DNA of 64,000 nt from JADLHS01 sp964594985 (GTDB taxonomy: Bacteria; Verrucomicrobiota; Verrucomicrobiia; Limisphaerales; JADLHS01): contig CAZQNQ010000012.1 in the NCBI GenBank assembly GCA_964594985.1, positions 1 to 64,000 on the forward strand, read 5' to 3'. How positions within the stretch are numbered: position 1 is the first letter of the stretch; the number at the start of each line of letters is the position of its first letter. This document shows positions 1 to 8,677 of this stretch, one piece after another. Both the position numbers and the translations under genes were made by a program. The notes under the pieces are model-generated. The model searched no databases and was not told the origin of the DNA. It saw nothing but the letters and a program-made list of their open reading frames with translations.

Positions 1-50
1 CGGCGCGCACGGAGTGACGCGCCCTACCATCATGGTTGGTTCTTGGAGCT
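1..50. repeat. Composite palindromic element, partial (families A and F)
   Basis: Bases 2-28 carry the palindrome here called family A (GGTAGGGCG ... GCGCGCC, shown inverted). Bases 40-50 carry the TTGGAGCT end of a second motif, here called family F. The same A-then-F arrangement recurs at 3080-3222. The element touches the stop codon of the symporter gene that ends at base 51. The left part lies outside the window. Confidence 0.75.
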
Positions 51-2219
51 TCAATGCCCGCCGCCCTGATGTTCCTGGATGTATTCCTGTTTTAAGCCAA
101 GCTTTTCCGGGGCATGAAGCACCAGCATTTTCATGCGCACATCGGACGGCACTTCCTTCCGCGTCGCCTTGCTCACCACGATCATCAACGTGATCGCCAG
201 AGGTACAGTCCAGATGGCGGGTTGCTCGCAAAGGATACGCAACAACGGATGATGCGCCCAGAAGTCGTTCATGCCCGCGAACCCGGAGAAGATTTTCCCC
301 ATCGGCCCTTTGTCGAGCGCGAGGTTGCTCACGTTGGTCAACGTCGCCGCGACGAGCGCGCACAAACCGCCGGTCAACATGCCGACCGCCGCGCCGCGCA
401 TCGTCATGCCACGCCACCAGACGCTCATGAACAACAGCGGGAAATAACTCGCCGCCGCGATGGCAAACGCCTGTCCGACCATGAAGTTGATTTCCAGCGG
501 CTCCACCAGACTGCCGAGCAGGATGGAAACAAAACCGATCAGCACGGCGGCGAACTTGAACATGCGCATGCGTTGCTCGGGAGTGGATTTGGGTCGCAAC
601 ATCCGGCCATAGACGTCATGGGCGAGCGCGCCGGTCATGGAGACGAGCAAACCGCTGAACGTGCTCATGAATGCCGCGAACGCGCCGGCGCAGGTGATGC
701 CGGAGAGAATCGAGCCGAGCGGCGCGTATTTCTCGTTCAGCAGGCGCGGGAGTTCGAGCACGATCTTGTCCGTGCCTTTTGCACCGATGCCGTTGTAAAG
801 CTCGGGGAACAGGTTGCGCCCCATCACGCCGAATACGGGCGGGAAGACGTAGAAGATGCCGATGAGAATCATCACCCACATGGTGGTGCGTTTGGCCGCG
901 CCGCCGTCGGGGTTGGTGTAGAAGCGCACGAGGATGTGCGGCAATCCCGCCGTGCCGCAGATGAGCGCGATGATGAGCGAGTAGGTGTAGAGGAGCGAAT
1001 ACGACTTTGTTTCCTCGGGCGAAAGTTTCGCTGCCTTGGCGGCTTTGGTCGTGAGCGGGCCGAAGGGGCTCGACCAAGAAGAATCTGGTGGTGTCTTTTC
1101 CGTTTGTGCCACGAGCGAAACTCCGGCCAAACCAACAGAAGCGAGATATTCCTGAACCTCTTTGGCTTTCTCGCTTGGAACAGCAAAAACAAAAAGGTCC
1201 TTGTAATAAACAAGCGCGACCTGATTGCTGGACAAACCCGCCTGATAACAAAGCAAAGGGCTAGCGAAACTTTTGGTTTCCAAATGAAAGTTAATCTCAT
1301 GATCAGCAATGTCTCCAAGAACAAATACTCTGCGAGCAAACGCCTTCTCGTAATATGGCATCGCTTGCTGAAGCGTAATGTCACGCAAGATGAATAATTC
1401 CAACGGGACACCAACATACGGCGATTCTATTTTGGGTTTCTCTGCCGCATCGCTTCGGACAAGATTCAATACTTCGCTGAAAGTTCGCCCAGCCATTTTT
1501 GAATTCTCACGGACAGGTTGAAAATTAAAGTGTTCATTGATGGGGATGCTTTTTGCATTTCCGCTTCCATGGTTTTCTCCGAGTTGCTTCCCATAATGCC
1601 CATACACCGCCATGAGTACGAAGATGGGCACGGAGATGGCGAACATCTTGGCCCAGTATTGAAACGCCTGCACCAGCGTGATGCCTTTCATGCCGCCGAG
1701 CGCGACGTTGAGCGTGATGACCGCGCCCACCAGCACCACGCCCGCCCAATACGGCAGCCCCGGAAAAATGTAAGCCAGTGTCGTCCCCGCGCCCTTCATC
1801 TGCGGCATCGTGTAGAAGAACCCGATGAACAGCACGAAGCACACGGCGATCTTGCGGAACACCGGCGAGTCGAACCGGCCTTCGGCAAAATCGGGAATCG
1901 TGTACGCCCCAAACCGTCGCAACGGTCCGGCGATGAACAGCAACAGGAACAAATAACCGCACGCGTAACACACCGGATACCACAGCGCATCGTAACCGCT
2001 CGACATCACCATGCCCGCGATGCCCATGAAGCTGGCGGCGCTGAGGTACTCGCCGGAGATGGCGCTGGCATTCCAACCCACGCTCACGCTGCGCCCCGCG
2101 ACGAAGAAGTCGCTGGCGGTCTTGGACGTTTTCGCCGAACGAAAGCCCATCCAGATCGTCACGACGACGGTGATGGCGCTGAAGGCGAGGATGTAGGGGT
2201 CAACGGTGGCGAGCATCAT
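51..2219 (-). CDS. Sodium:solute symporter (acetate permease-like, SSS family) with a large inserted loop domain
   Basis: A membrane carrier of the sodium:solute symporter family, closest by eye to cation/acetate symporters (ActP and VC_2705-like). It is expected to couple Na+ entry to uptake of acetate or another small organic acid at the inner membrane. The N-terminus (DFFVAGRSVSVGWNASAISG) and the later stretch GTAGLPHILVRFYT are typical family motifs, and about 13 hydrophobic segments are visible. At 722 residues it is far longer than the usual ~550. Roughly residues 215-395 form a hydrophilic insert containing LRDITLQQAMPYYEKAFA. This insert has lower GC than its flanks and no counterpart I know in ActP. 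The small DUF485-like gene upstream is the usual partner. The family call is secure and the substrate is not. Confidence 0.88.
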   Translation of the reverse strand: MMLATVDPYILAFSAITVVVTIWMGFRSAKTSKTASDFFVAGRSVSVGWNASAISGEYLSAASFMGIAGMVMSSGYDALWYPVCYACGYLFLLLFIAGPLRRFGAYTIPDFAEGRFDSPVFRKIAVCFVLFIGFFYTMPQMKGAGTTLAYIFPGLPYWAGVVLVGAVITLNVALGGMKGITLVQAFQYWAKMFAISVPIFVLMAVYGHYGKQLGENHGSGNAKSIPINEHFNFQPVRENSKMAGRTFSEVLNLVRSDAAEKPKIESPYVGVPLELFILRDITLQQAMPYYEKAFARRVFVLGDIADHEINFHLETKSFASPLLCYQAGLSSNQVALVYYKDLFVFAVPSEKAKEVQEYLASVGLAGVSLVAQTEKTPPDSSWSSPFGPLTTKAAKAAKLSPEETKSYSLLYTYSLIIALICGTAGLPHILVRFYTNPDGGAAKRTTMWVMILIGIFYVFPPVFGVMGRNLFPELYNGIGAKGTDKIVLELPRLLNEKYAPLGSILSGITCAGAFAAFMSTFSGLLVSMTGALAHDVYGRMLRPKSTPEQRMRMFKFAAVLIGFVSILLGSLVEPLEINFMVGQAFAIAAASYFPLLFMSVWWRGMTMRGAAVGMLTGGLCALVAATLTNVSNLALDKGPMGKIFSGFAGMNDFWAHHPLLRILCEQPAIWTVPLAITLMIVVSKATRKEVPSDVRMKMLVLHAPEKLGLKQEYIQEHQGGGH

Positions 2220-2259
2220 GTTGGCAGAGGGGAAAAGGAGATGAGGAGCAGAGGGGATT

Positions 2260-2664
2260 TCATTGCGGGCGGTTGACGCGTAACAGCAGCCACGGGGTTG
2301 GGTTTGCTTGCATCTTCACCAGTTTCCCGAGGATCCGGTCGTAGGTGCGATGGAGTTCGCGTCCCTCTTTCGCGGTCAAGTAGCCGCAGCGGACGGAATA
2401 TTCAAGCCAAGTTTGCGTTTCAGCGGCCTCCCCTTCCCCACCGTTGAGCTTGTCGCAGAATGCCGCCTCATAGCACCGGCGCCGCCATCCCTCAGAAATG
2501 TGCCCCGAGACTGAACGCGAGGAACGCCGCATCTGATCTGTGAGTGAATATATTTCCTCCCGCGGAAACTTTTTCGATAACTCAAACAATCGCATCGCGA
2601 CCTCCACAGAAAGTTTGTAAACCTCCAACTGCCAATGATGGGTAATCTTACCGGCGGTCTTCAT
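2260..2664 (-). CDS. Four-helix-bundle protein (23S rRNA intervening-sequence / S23-like family)
   Basis: A 134-residue protein of the family first found inside 23S rRNA intervening sequences and now annotated as four helix bundle protein. Recognisable features are the opening WQLEVYKLSVEVAMRLFELS, the central SLTDQMRRSSRSVSGHISEG and the late WLEYSVRCGYL segment. The biochemical role of the family is unknown. Its ATG overlaps the end of the DUF485-like gene by four bases (ATGA), so the two are translationally coupled, and it sits between two genes that are normally adjacent. These families often move as cassettes, so insertion into the symporter operon is a reasonable inference. Confidence 0.82.
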   Translation of the reverse strand: MKTAGKITHHWQLEVYKLSVEVAMRLFELSKKFPREEIYSLTDQMRRSSRSVSGHISEGWRRRCYEAAFCDKLNGGEGEAAETQTWLEYSVRCGYLTAKEGRELHRTYDRILGKLVKMQANPTPWLLLRVNRPQ

Positions 2665-2999
2665 ATCGAGGTCTCCTTTTCTCCTTCTCCCCTTTTCCCC
2701 TCTGCCACCTCAGCAACCTCCTCTTCCTCCAGCTTGATCGAGCGTTTGATAAAATAGAACGAGATGCACCACACCGCCGGGAAAAAACCAATGCCGAGCA
2801 AGAACCACGTCAGCGTGAAACCGAAGATGCGCGTCGCCATCAGCTCCGGCGCGAAGTAGTTCGCCAGCGGCAAGCCCAGCACAACGAGCAAGAAAGACAG
2901 CGCGCAGGTGATGGAGAGCTTGAGTTGTTTGCGCATCAACGAGTGCAGGAACGCCTCGCTGTGCATGTCGAGCTTCTTTTCGGGTTTAGGGGTGTTCAT
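2661..2999 (-). CDS. DUF485-like small membrane protein, symporter partner
   Basis: A 112-residue protein with two strong hydrophobic segments (about residues 28-50 and 62-85). The cytosolic start contains HSEAFLHSLMRKQLKLS and the tail is highly charged. The layout matches the DUF485 (YjcH-like) proteins encoded just upstream of ActP-type symporters, whose role in transport is not well defined. The last ~20 residues (EEEEVAEVAEGKRGEGEKE) are low complexity and lie in a stretch of C/T-rich repeats, so the tail may be a recent extension. It is first in an operon with the four-helix-bundle gene and the symporter. Confidence 0.7.
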   Translation of the reverse strand: MNTPKPEKKLDMHSEAFLHSLMRKQLKLSITCALSFLLVVLGLPLANYFAPELMATRIFGFTLTWFLLGIGFFPAVWCISFYFIKRSIKLEEEEVAEVAEGKRGEGEKETSI

Positions 3000-3025
3000 G
3001 AGACGCGGGAGGTTTTAGGGCATTA

Positions 3026-3222
3026 AGCACCAAATTCCAAGCACCAAGCTCCAGAGAAATTCCAACATCCAAACATGATGGTAGGGCGCGTCACTCCGTG
3101 CGCGCCGGGCTTGGATTGCAACCGAACGGCGCGCACGGAGTGACGCGCCCCACCCACGCAACCGGGGGTTGGAGCTTTGCGTTTGGAGCTTCTCTGGAAC
3201 TTGGAGGTGGGGCTTGGAGCTT
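3026..3222. repeat. Composite inverted repeat (F-A-A'-F') between ispD and the symporter operon
   Basis: The 223-base intergenic region is almost filled by nested inverted repeats. The outer arms (3026-3058 and 3164-3222) are the CCAAGCACCAAGCTCC / GGGGCTTGGAGCTTTTA type (family F). The inner arms (3080-3106 and 3128-3151) are the GGTAGGGCGCGTCACTCCGT palindrome (family A) in opposite orientations. The right end runs directly into the TAA stop of ispD. The same motifs occur at 1-50, 11800-11906 and inside uvrA. Confidence 0.85.
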
Positions 3223-3903
3223 TTACATCTGCGCCAACAGCAATCCCACGTAAGGCAGGTCGGCAGGCAAAGTCACCTTGGGATTCGGCGTGGCGCTCGT
3301 GACCAGTCGCACCGGCTGGCCGATCAATTCGCAGGCGGTCGTATCATCGGTGACTTGAAGCTGGCGAGCGCGTACTTCGGTCAGCGCCCGACGAATGACG
3401 TCCACCCGAAAAGTCTGCGGGGTCTGCACCGCCCAGAGTTTGGAGCGATCCACATTACGCGAGATGGTCTGGCCGTCGGCGGTTTCCTTGATGGTGTCGG
3501 TCACGGGTTGGGCCGCGACGGCCGCGCCGATTTCTTGCGCTGCTTTGACAGTGGCGGCAATCAATTCGGTCGAGGTGCATGGCCGCGCGCCATCCTGAAT
3601 CGCCACAATCTGCACGGATGGCGACAGCGCTTCAAGTCCATTCCAGACGGAATCCTGCCGCTCCGCTCCGCCCACGACGCAGCGATAGGGCTTGGTGAGC
3701 TGAAATTGTTGCGCGAGTTCGGCGAAGGCGGATTGCATCCCGTCGCGGACGACGAGGATGATTTCGTCAATGCACTGCGCGTCGTTGAATCGTTGCCACG
3801 TATGCGCCACGACGGGCCGCCCGGCGACTTCGAGGAAAAGCTTGTCCACGCCCGGCCCCATGCGCGTCCCCTTCCCGGCGGCGACGATGACAGCACTGTT
3901 CAT
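3223..3903 (-). CDS. ispD: 2-C-methyl-D-erythritol 4-phosphate cytidylyltransferase
   Basis: Third step of the MEP isoprenoid pathway: transfers CMP from CTP to methylerythritol 4-phosphate in the cytosol. The N-terminal nucleotide loop AVIVAAGKGTRMG, the following DKLFLEVAGRPVVAHT, the IQDGARP motif near residue 100 and the VTDTIKE stretch are hallmark IspD signatures. The length of 226 residues is normal. It stands alone between two repeat-filled intergenic regions, with no ispF fused or adjacent. The downstream repeat reaches its stop codon. Confidence 0.95.
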   Translation of the reverse strand: MNSAVIVAAGKGTRMGPGVDKLFLEVAGRPVVAHTWQRFNDAQCIDEIILVVRDGMQSAFAELAQQFQLTKPYRCVVGGAERQDSVWNGLEALSPSVQIVAIQDGARPCTSTELIAATVKAAQEIGAAVAAQPVTDTIKETADGQTISRNVDRSKLWAVQTPQTFRVDVIRRALTEVRARQLQVTDDTTACELIGQPVRLVTSATPNPKVTLPADLPYVGLLLAQM

Positions 3904-3954
3904 TGCGGCGGAGTCTAAAGATGAAGGTCTAAAGTCTAAAGTTCAAATGCGCCC

Positions 3955-4147
3955 GTAGGGCAGGCTTTCCTGCCTGCCGGTGCGGGCGACTTTCCAGTCG
4001 CCCGTTTCGAGGAACACCGGACTGGAAAGTCCGATGCACTGGCAGGCTGGAAAGCCTGCCCGACGTTGATTGCCGCGCGCCAACTTCGGAGTCCGGGTTA
4101 AAACCGTTTCCTTCACCCCGCCGCCGACCACCCGGCTAAAGCCGGGT
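3955..4147. repeat. Cluster of short palindromes upstream of lysC
   Basis: The gap 3904-4286 has no gene. It holds a run of perfect or near-perfect small palindromes: GGGCAGGC/GCCTGCC at 3958-3978, GGGCGACTTTCCAGTCGCCC at 3984-4003, GGACTGGAAAGTCC near 4019-4032, GGCAGGCTGGAAAGCCTGCC at 4041-4060 and ACCCGGCTAAAGCCGGGT at 4130-4147. The outer and inner units are themselves mutually inverted, giving a large potential cruciform. A lysC promoter presumably lies between 4150 and 4286, but no convincing boxes were seen. Confidence 0.8.
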
Positions 4148-4286
4148 GCTAATGAGCGGAATAATATCCGCACGAAATCACCACCCCGCCAAAATCCACA
4201 CTTTTCAAACCGCCGCCTTTTGCTAGCCTCCCGCTCCCTTTGGGGCTTCGTTGACCTTCAACCCGGCGCGTTGTTCCCTCGGATTT

Positions 4287-5504
4287 ATGGCATTGATCGT
4301 TCAGAAATACGGCGGCACTTCGGTGGGCAACACCGACCGCATCAAAAACGTCGCCCGGCGCGTCGCGGAATACCGCAAGCGCGGCGACCAGATCATCGTC
4401 GTCGTCTCCGCCATGAGCGGCGTGACCGATGGCTTGATCAAACTCGCCAAGGACATCGCCCCGCTGCCGAGCGAACGGGAGATGGACATGCTCCTCGCCA
4501 CCGGCGAGCAACAGACCATCGCGCTCACGGCCATCGCACTCCACGCGCTGGACATCCCCGCCGTCTCCATGACCGGCGCGCAAGCGGGCATCGTCACCGA
4601 CGGTGTTCACACGAAGGCCAAGATTCATAACATCACGCCCAAGCAAGTCCACGAAGCCCTCGACGCGGGCAACGTCGTCATCGTCGCCGGTTTCCAAGGT
4701 GAAACGGCGTCCGGCCAGATCACCACGCTGGGCCGCGGCGGTTCGGATCTGACGGCCATCGCGCTCGCGGCAGCGGTGAAGGCGGACCTTTGCCAGATTT
4801 ACACGGACGTGGACGGTGTTTACACCGCCGACCCGCGGCTCGTGCCGAACGCGAAGAAGTTGCAGGAGATTTCCTACGACGAAATGCTCGAACTCGCCAG
4901 TCTCGGCGCGAAGGTGATGCAGAGCCGCTCGGTGGAATTTGCCAAGAAGTTTGGCGTGGTGTTTGAAGTCCGCAGCAGTTTGAACGACAACCCCGGAACA
5001 ATTGTGAAAGAAGAAACGAAAAGCATGGAAGGCGTCGTCGTGCGCGGCGTCTCGCTCGATAAAAATCAAGCCAAGGTCACGCTCGTCGGCGTGCCCGACA
5101 AACCCGGCATGGCCGCGCGCGTGTTCAAGGCCATCGGCGACGCGACGGTGAACGTGGACATGATCGTGCAGAACATCAGCCACGGCAGCGGCTCGCCCGC
5201 CACCGACCTGTCGTTCACCGTGGACAAACCTGATTTGCTCAAGGCACAAAAAGTCATTGACGGTCTCAAGGCCGAGATCGGCTTCAAGGAAGTGTTGACC
5301 GATGAAAAGATCGGCAAGCTGTCCATCGTCGGCGTCGGCATGAAGTCGCACACCGGCGTCGCGGGCCGGCTGTTTGAAACCCTTGCCACTGAAGGCGTAA
5401 ACATCGGCATGATTTCCACGAGCGAAATCAAGATTTCGGTGACCATTGATCTCGCCAAAGGCGAGCAAGCGATCAAGGCGGTTCACAAAGCCTTCATTGG
5501 CTAG
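4287..5504 (+). CDS. lysC: Aspartate kinase
   Basis: Phosphorylates L-aspartate in the first step of lysine, threonine and methionine synthesis and of diaminopimelate. The protein begins MALIVQKYGGTSVG, the classic aspartokinase start, so I place the start at 4287 rather than at the in-frame codon 36 bases upstream. The kinase core includes VVSAMSGVTDGL, the GRGGSDLTAIALAA substrate loop and DVDGVYTADPRLVP. Two C-terminal ACT domains (from VSLDKNQAKVTLVGVPDKPG and from LSIVGVGMKSHTGVAGRLFE) indicate feedback inhibition. At 405 residues it matches monofunctional class enzymes. A strong terminator follows. A decayed partial copy lies at 8428-8615. Confidence 0.96.
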   Translation: MALIVQKYGGTSVGNTDRIKNVARRVAEYRKRGDQIIVVVSAMSGVTDGLIKLAKDIAPLPSEREMDMLLATGEQQTIALTAIALHALDIPAVSMTGAQAGIVTDGVHTKAKIHNITPKQVHEALDAGNVVIVAGFQGETASGQITTLGRGGSDLTAIALAAAVKADLCQIYTDVDGVYTADPRLVPNAKKLQEISYDEMLELASLGAKVMQSRSVEFAKKFGVVFEVRSSLNDNPGTIVKEETKSMEGVVVRGVSLDKNQAKVTLVGVPDKPGMAARVFKAIGDATVNVDMIVQNISHGSGSPATDLSFTVDKPDLLKAQKVIDGLKAEIGFKEVLTDEKIGKLSIVGVGMKSHTGVAGRLFETLATEGVNIGMISTSEIKISVTIDLAKGEQAIKAVHKAFIG

Positions 5505-5523
5505 GGCTTTTGTCTTCCTACCC

Positions 5524-5554
5524 AACCCGCCTTGGTTTTCCGAGGCGGGTTTTT
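5524..5554 (+). terminator. Intrinsic terminator of lysC
   Basis: The stem AACCCGCCT / AGGCGGGTT with a ten-base loop is followed by a T run. It begins 20 bases after the lysC stop codon. Confidence 0.9.
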
Positions 5555-5836
5555 GGCGTACGGCCCCGATGTTCATCCCGTCGAGAACGCGACCGCCTCG
5601 ACATCGTGCGATCCAATCCTGCACGGCTTGGATTGCGACAGCAGCAGGACAATCCTTTCCCAAAAGCAGGACACGCCCCACCACCAACCTCACCATCGCG
5701 CCATGAATATGTTTCAGTTGCATTTGATTAAAAGCCCCGGCATACGAGCTGCTATTTCCCGTCCGACGCACCGAAGACTCAAACAGAAGCGCAACGTTTA
5801 CCGTAAACAAACAACATGGAACTGAATGGATCTGCT

Positions 5837-7741
5837 ATGAATCAGAATCAGGAAAACGAAACTCTGACACAGCCCGTGCAACCAGCGGGTCATGTCGCTA
5901 CGCCGCAGCAGAGCGCTGCTCCGGCCACCACTCCGCCCCCAGCGGGGAATCGGGATGAACGAACCGCGGCATTGCCGATGCCCCCCCCGCCCGCAACCGA
6001 CTCTGAACTTGTTTACTCCCCAGCCGATTTATTGGATGTCCTGCTGGTCAGCAGTCCGGACCCCATCTATTTCAAGGACCGCCATTCGCGCTTCGTCTGC
6101 TACAGCCAGGCGTTCTCCAACATGTATAATCTGGTGAACCCCGACGCACTCAAGGGCAAATCCGACTTCGACCTGTTCACCGAGGAACACGCCCGCCAGG
6201 CCTTCGAGGACGAGCAACGCATCATCCATACCGGCGAGCCGGTCATCGGCAAACTGGAACGCGAGACGCATAACGGTGGACGCGTCACCTGGGCCTTGTC
6301 CACCAAGATGCCCTGGCGGAACCGGGCCGGAGAAATCGTCGGCACCTTCGGCATCTCCAAGGACGTCACCGCCCTCAAGGAGACGGAGGAAAAACTGGCG
6401 CACGAACGGGGACTGTTCCACGCGCTGGTGGAGACGTTCCCGGATGCGATCTATTTCAAGGACCGGGAATCGCGCTTTGTGAAATTAAGCCGATCCAAAG
6501 TGGAGCCGGCGCGCAAAGCCCTGTTGAATCGCCATCGCGAAAAACACGGCCCGGATCACACCGAACAACTCGCCCCCCACCTCATCGACGTGGAAGCTTG
6601 TGCGAAATATCTGATCGGCAAAACGGATTTCGATCTGATGGACGCCAACAAGGCGCAGGAAGCCATGGATCAGGAACAGGAAATCATGCGCACAGGCCAA
6701 CCGCTGATCAGTCGGTTGGAACAGACTTTGGACGAGGACGGCAAGCCCGCGTGGCGATTGACCACCAAGATGGCCTGGCGTGATACGGACGGAACCATCA
6801 TCGGCACCTTTGGCGCGACGCGCGACGTGACGAAATTGAAGGAAGCCGAAGTCAAACTCGAGGAAACCCACAAACGCCTCAGTCACGTGTCCCGCATGGC
6901 CGGCATGGCGGAGGTCGCCACCGATATTCTCCACAATGTCGGCAACGTATTGAACAGCGTGAATGTCTCCTGCTCGATGGTGATCGGCCGGTTGCAGGAA
7001 GCTCCCGCCACCAATCTGGCGCGCATTCCGCAACTGCTCAAAGAGCAGAGCGGCAAGCTCGACGCGTTCCTGACCACCGACCCCAAAGGTAAAAAGATTC
7101 CTGAGTACCTGGGCGCCCTCGCCAAGGTCATCGAGGAGCAACGCACCTTCGCCCTGGGCGAACTGGAACAATTGCGCCAGCACATTGACCACATCAAGCA
7201 GGTCGTGGCCATGCAGCAGAATTACGCGAAGGTGGCCGGCCTGGAGGAACAGGTGACGGTATCAGACTTGATCGAGGATTCCCTGCGCCTCAACGCCAGC
7301 GCCCTGGTCCGGCATCGGGTCGAACTGGTCCGCGATTATGAACCGGTGCCGCAACTGATGGTGGACAAGCACAAAGTGCTGCAAATCCTGGTCAACCTCA
7401 TCAGCAACGCCAAATACGCCGCCAGCTCGTCGCACCGCGATGACAAGATCGTGACAGTGCGCACGCGCACCGTCAGCCCCGACCGGCTGCAGATCCAGGT
7501 CGCCGACAACGGCATCGGCATCGCTCCGGAGAACATCACGCGCGTCTTTGGCCACGGCTTCACCACGCGCCCCGATGGGCATGGCTTCGGCCTGCACAGC
7601 GGCGCGATTGCCGCCACCGAACTCGGGGGCTCGCTGACTGTGCAAAGCGAAGGCCTCGGCTTGGGCGCAACGTTCACGCTGGAACTTCCACTCAAACGCA
7701 ACAACGCTCCGACCAAACGCACTCCCGCTCCGACCAAATAA
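5837..7741 (+). CDS. PAS-PAS sensor histidine kinase
   Basis: A soluble-looking two-component sensor. After a Pro/Ala/Gln-rich N-terminus come two PAS domains, roughly residues 55-185 and 195-340. Each has the SPDPIYFKDRHSRF / FPDAIYFKDRESRF signature and ends in GTFGISKDVT or GTFGATRDVT. The dimerisation helix carries the phospho-acceptor in ATDILHNVGNVLNSVNVS. The ATPase domain has N-box LISNAKYAA, DNGIGIAPENI and GHGFGLHSG. No transmembrane segment is obvious, so the signal is probably cytosolic. The start at 5837 has a GGA six bases upstream. An in-frame ATG at 5816 is possible but lacks a ribosome site. The response regulator gene starts 21 bases downstream, so they probably form a pair. 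Confidence 0.93.
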   Translation: MNQNQENETLTQPVQPAGHVATPQQSAAPATTPPPAGNRDERTAALPMPPPPATDSELVYSPADLLDVLLVSSPDPIYFKDRHSRFVCYSQAFSNMYNLVNPDALKGKSDFDLFTEEHARQAFEDEQRIIHTGEPVIGKLERETHNGGRVTWALSTKMPWRNRAGEIVGTFGISKDVTALKETEEKLAHERGLFHALVETFPDAIYFKDRESRFVKLSRSKVEPARKALLNRHREKHGPDHTEQLAPHLIDVEACAKYLIGKTDFDLMDANKAQEAMDQEQEIMRTGQPLISRLEQTLDEDGKPAWRLTTKMAWRDTDGTIIGTFGATRDVTKLKEAEVKLEETHKRLSHVSRMAGMAEVATDILHNVGNVLNSVNVSCSMVIGRLQEAPATNLARIPQLLKEQSGKLDAFLTTDPKGKKIPEYLGALAKVIEEQRTFALGELEQLRQHIDHIKQVVAMQQNYAKVAGLEEQVTVSDLIEDSLRLNASALVRHRVELVRDYEPVPQLMVDKHKVLQILVNLISNAKYAASSSHRDDKIVTVRTRTVSPDRLQIQVADNGIGIAPENITRVFGHGFTTRPDGHGFGLHSGAIAATELGGSLTVQSEGLGLGATFTLELPLKRNNAPTKRTPAPTK

Positions 7742-7762
7742 ACCCAACAACTCGCCTAACTT

Positions 7763-8431
7763 ATGAGCAATTCATCGCCCCTCACCAAAGCCCCCCGCCT
7801 TTTGCTGGTGGATGATAACGCCGCCATTCACCAGGATTTCCAAAAAATCCTCGCGACGCCGGCCGAGGCTGCGGCCGATCTGCAAGACTTCGAGGCCTCG
7901 TTGTTCGAGAAGCCGAAAGCCTCGATCGAACGCGTCACCTTCCGCCTCGACTCCGCGTTTCAGGGTCAGGAAGCCCTCGCACTGGTGGAGCAATCCCTGG
8001 CCGAGAATGATCCGTTCGCGCTCGCGTTCATGGATATCCGGATGCCGCCCGGTTGGGATGGCGTGGAAACCATCGAGCGCATCTGGCAGATCTGCCCCGA
8101 CCTGCAGATGGTCCTCTGCTCCGCGTATTCGGATTACACGTGGGAAGACCTCATGCAGCGTTTCGGTCACACGGACAATCTGCTGATCCTCAAAAAGCCC
8201 TTCGAGACGGTGGAGGTGCTCCAGATCGCTCACGCACTCAGCAAGAAGTGGGCGCTCGCGCTGCAATCGCGCTTGTGGATGAAAGACCTCGACCGTCTGG
8301 TCCGTGAACGCACCCAGGAACTCGTCGTGGCCAATGATCAACTCCGCGCCGAAATCCAAATGCGCACTCAGATGCAGGAAGCCTTGCGCATCTCCGAAGA
8401 ACGCTTCGCCAGGGTGGCGGCTCACGCCTGA
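7763..8431 (+). CDS. Response regulator receiver protein, apparently truncated at the start of a PAS domain
   Basis: Receiver domain with the acidic pocket in LLLVDDNAAIHQD, the phospho-acceptor Asp in FAFMDIRMPPGWDG-like sequence, the switch Ser/Tyr in LCSAYSDYTWED and the conserved Lys in ILKKPFE. About 35 extra residues (after the first strand) separate the DD motif from the next element, as in receivers that precede PAS-GGDEF proteins. Residues ~185-215 form a coiled coil. The last residues EALRISEERFARVAAHA are a classic PAS-domain entry that stops at once. The TGA stop lies in sequence derived from lysC, so the original downstream domains were lost. It is probably the partner of the kinase just upstream, and whether it still functions is open. 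Confidence 0.85.
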   Translation: MSNSSPLTKAPRLLLVDDNAAIHQDFQKILATPAEAAADLQDFEASLFEKPKASIERVTFRLDSAFQGQEALALVEQSLAENDPFALAFMDIRMPPGWDGVETIERIWQICPDLQMVLCSAYSDYTWEDLMQRFGHTDNLLILKKPFETVEVLQIAHALSKKWALALQSRLWMKDLDRLVRERTQELVVANDQLRAEIQMRTQMQEALRISEERFARVAAHA

Positions 8432-8615
8432 CGGCCAATCGCGCTCGCGACGGCGGCGAAGGCGGACCTCTGCCTGATTTACACGGACAGGGACGGCGTT
8501 TACAGCGCCGCCCCTCGCCTCGTTCCGACCGCGAAGAAATTTCAGAAAATCTCCCGCGACGAATGCTGCGAACTCGCGCGCCTTGGCGCGAAGGTGATGC
8601 CGGGCCGCTCGGTGG
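8428..8615 (+). pseudogene. Decayed internal fragment of lysC (aspartate kinase)
   Basis: This stretch aligns to lysC bases 4749-4936 (LysC residues ~155-217) at about four bases in five by eye, with a one-base insertion near 8437. Past that insertion it reads LATAAKADLCLIYTDRDG, then RLVPTAKKF and LGAKVMPGRSVD, recognisably the lysC segment around DVDGVYTADPRLVP. It has no start and no rest of the gene, and it fuses at its left edge to the response regulator, donating that gene's stop codon. The degree of divergence argues for an old duplication, not a recent assembly error. Confidence 0.9.
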
Positions 8616-8621
8616 ACCAAG

Positions 8622-8656
8622 CAAAAACCGCCCCGCATCACACGGGGCGGTGTTGT
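8622..8656 (-). terminator. Intrinsic terminator of the ErpA/IscA-type gene
   Basis: The perfect stem ACCGCCCCG / CGGGGCGGT with a seven-base loop is followed by five T residues when read on the minus strand. It lies 22 bases beyond the stop codon of the gene at 8678. Confidence 0.88.
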
Positions 8657-8677
8657 TTAGCCTGGTATGAGAAACCG

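Noticed and set aside
3954..4148. Possible CRISPR-like array of short repeats upstream of lysC
   Set aside because: The units are palindromes of different sequence and spacing, with no constant repeat and unique spacers.
4148..4286. Lysine riboswitch upstream of lysC
   Set aside because: The spacer is too short and no conserved lysine-riboswitch elements were seen.
4149..5810. 553-codon frame antisense to lysC, extending into the 5555-5810 spacer
   Set aside because: Mostly the antisense of lysC. The spacer part reads somewhat protein-like, but no family was recognised and no independent start or ribosome site supports it.
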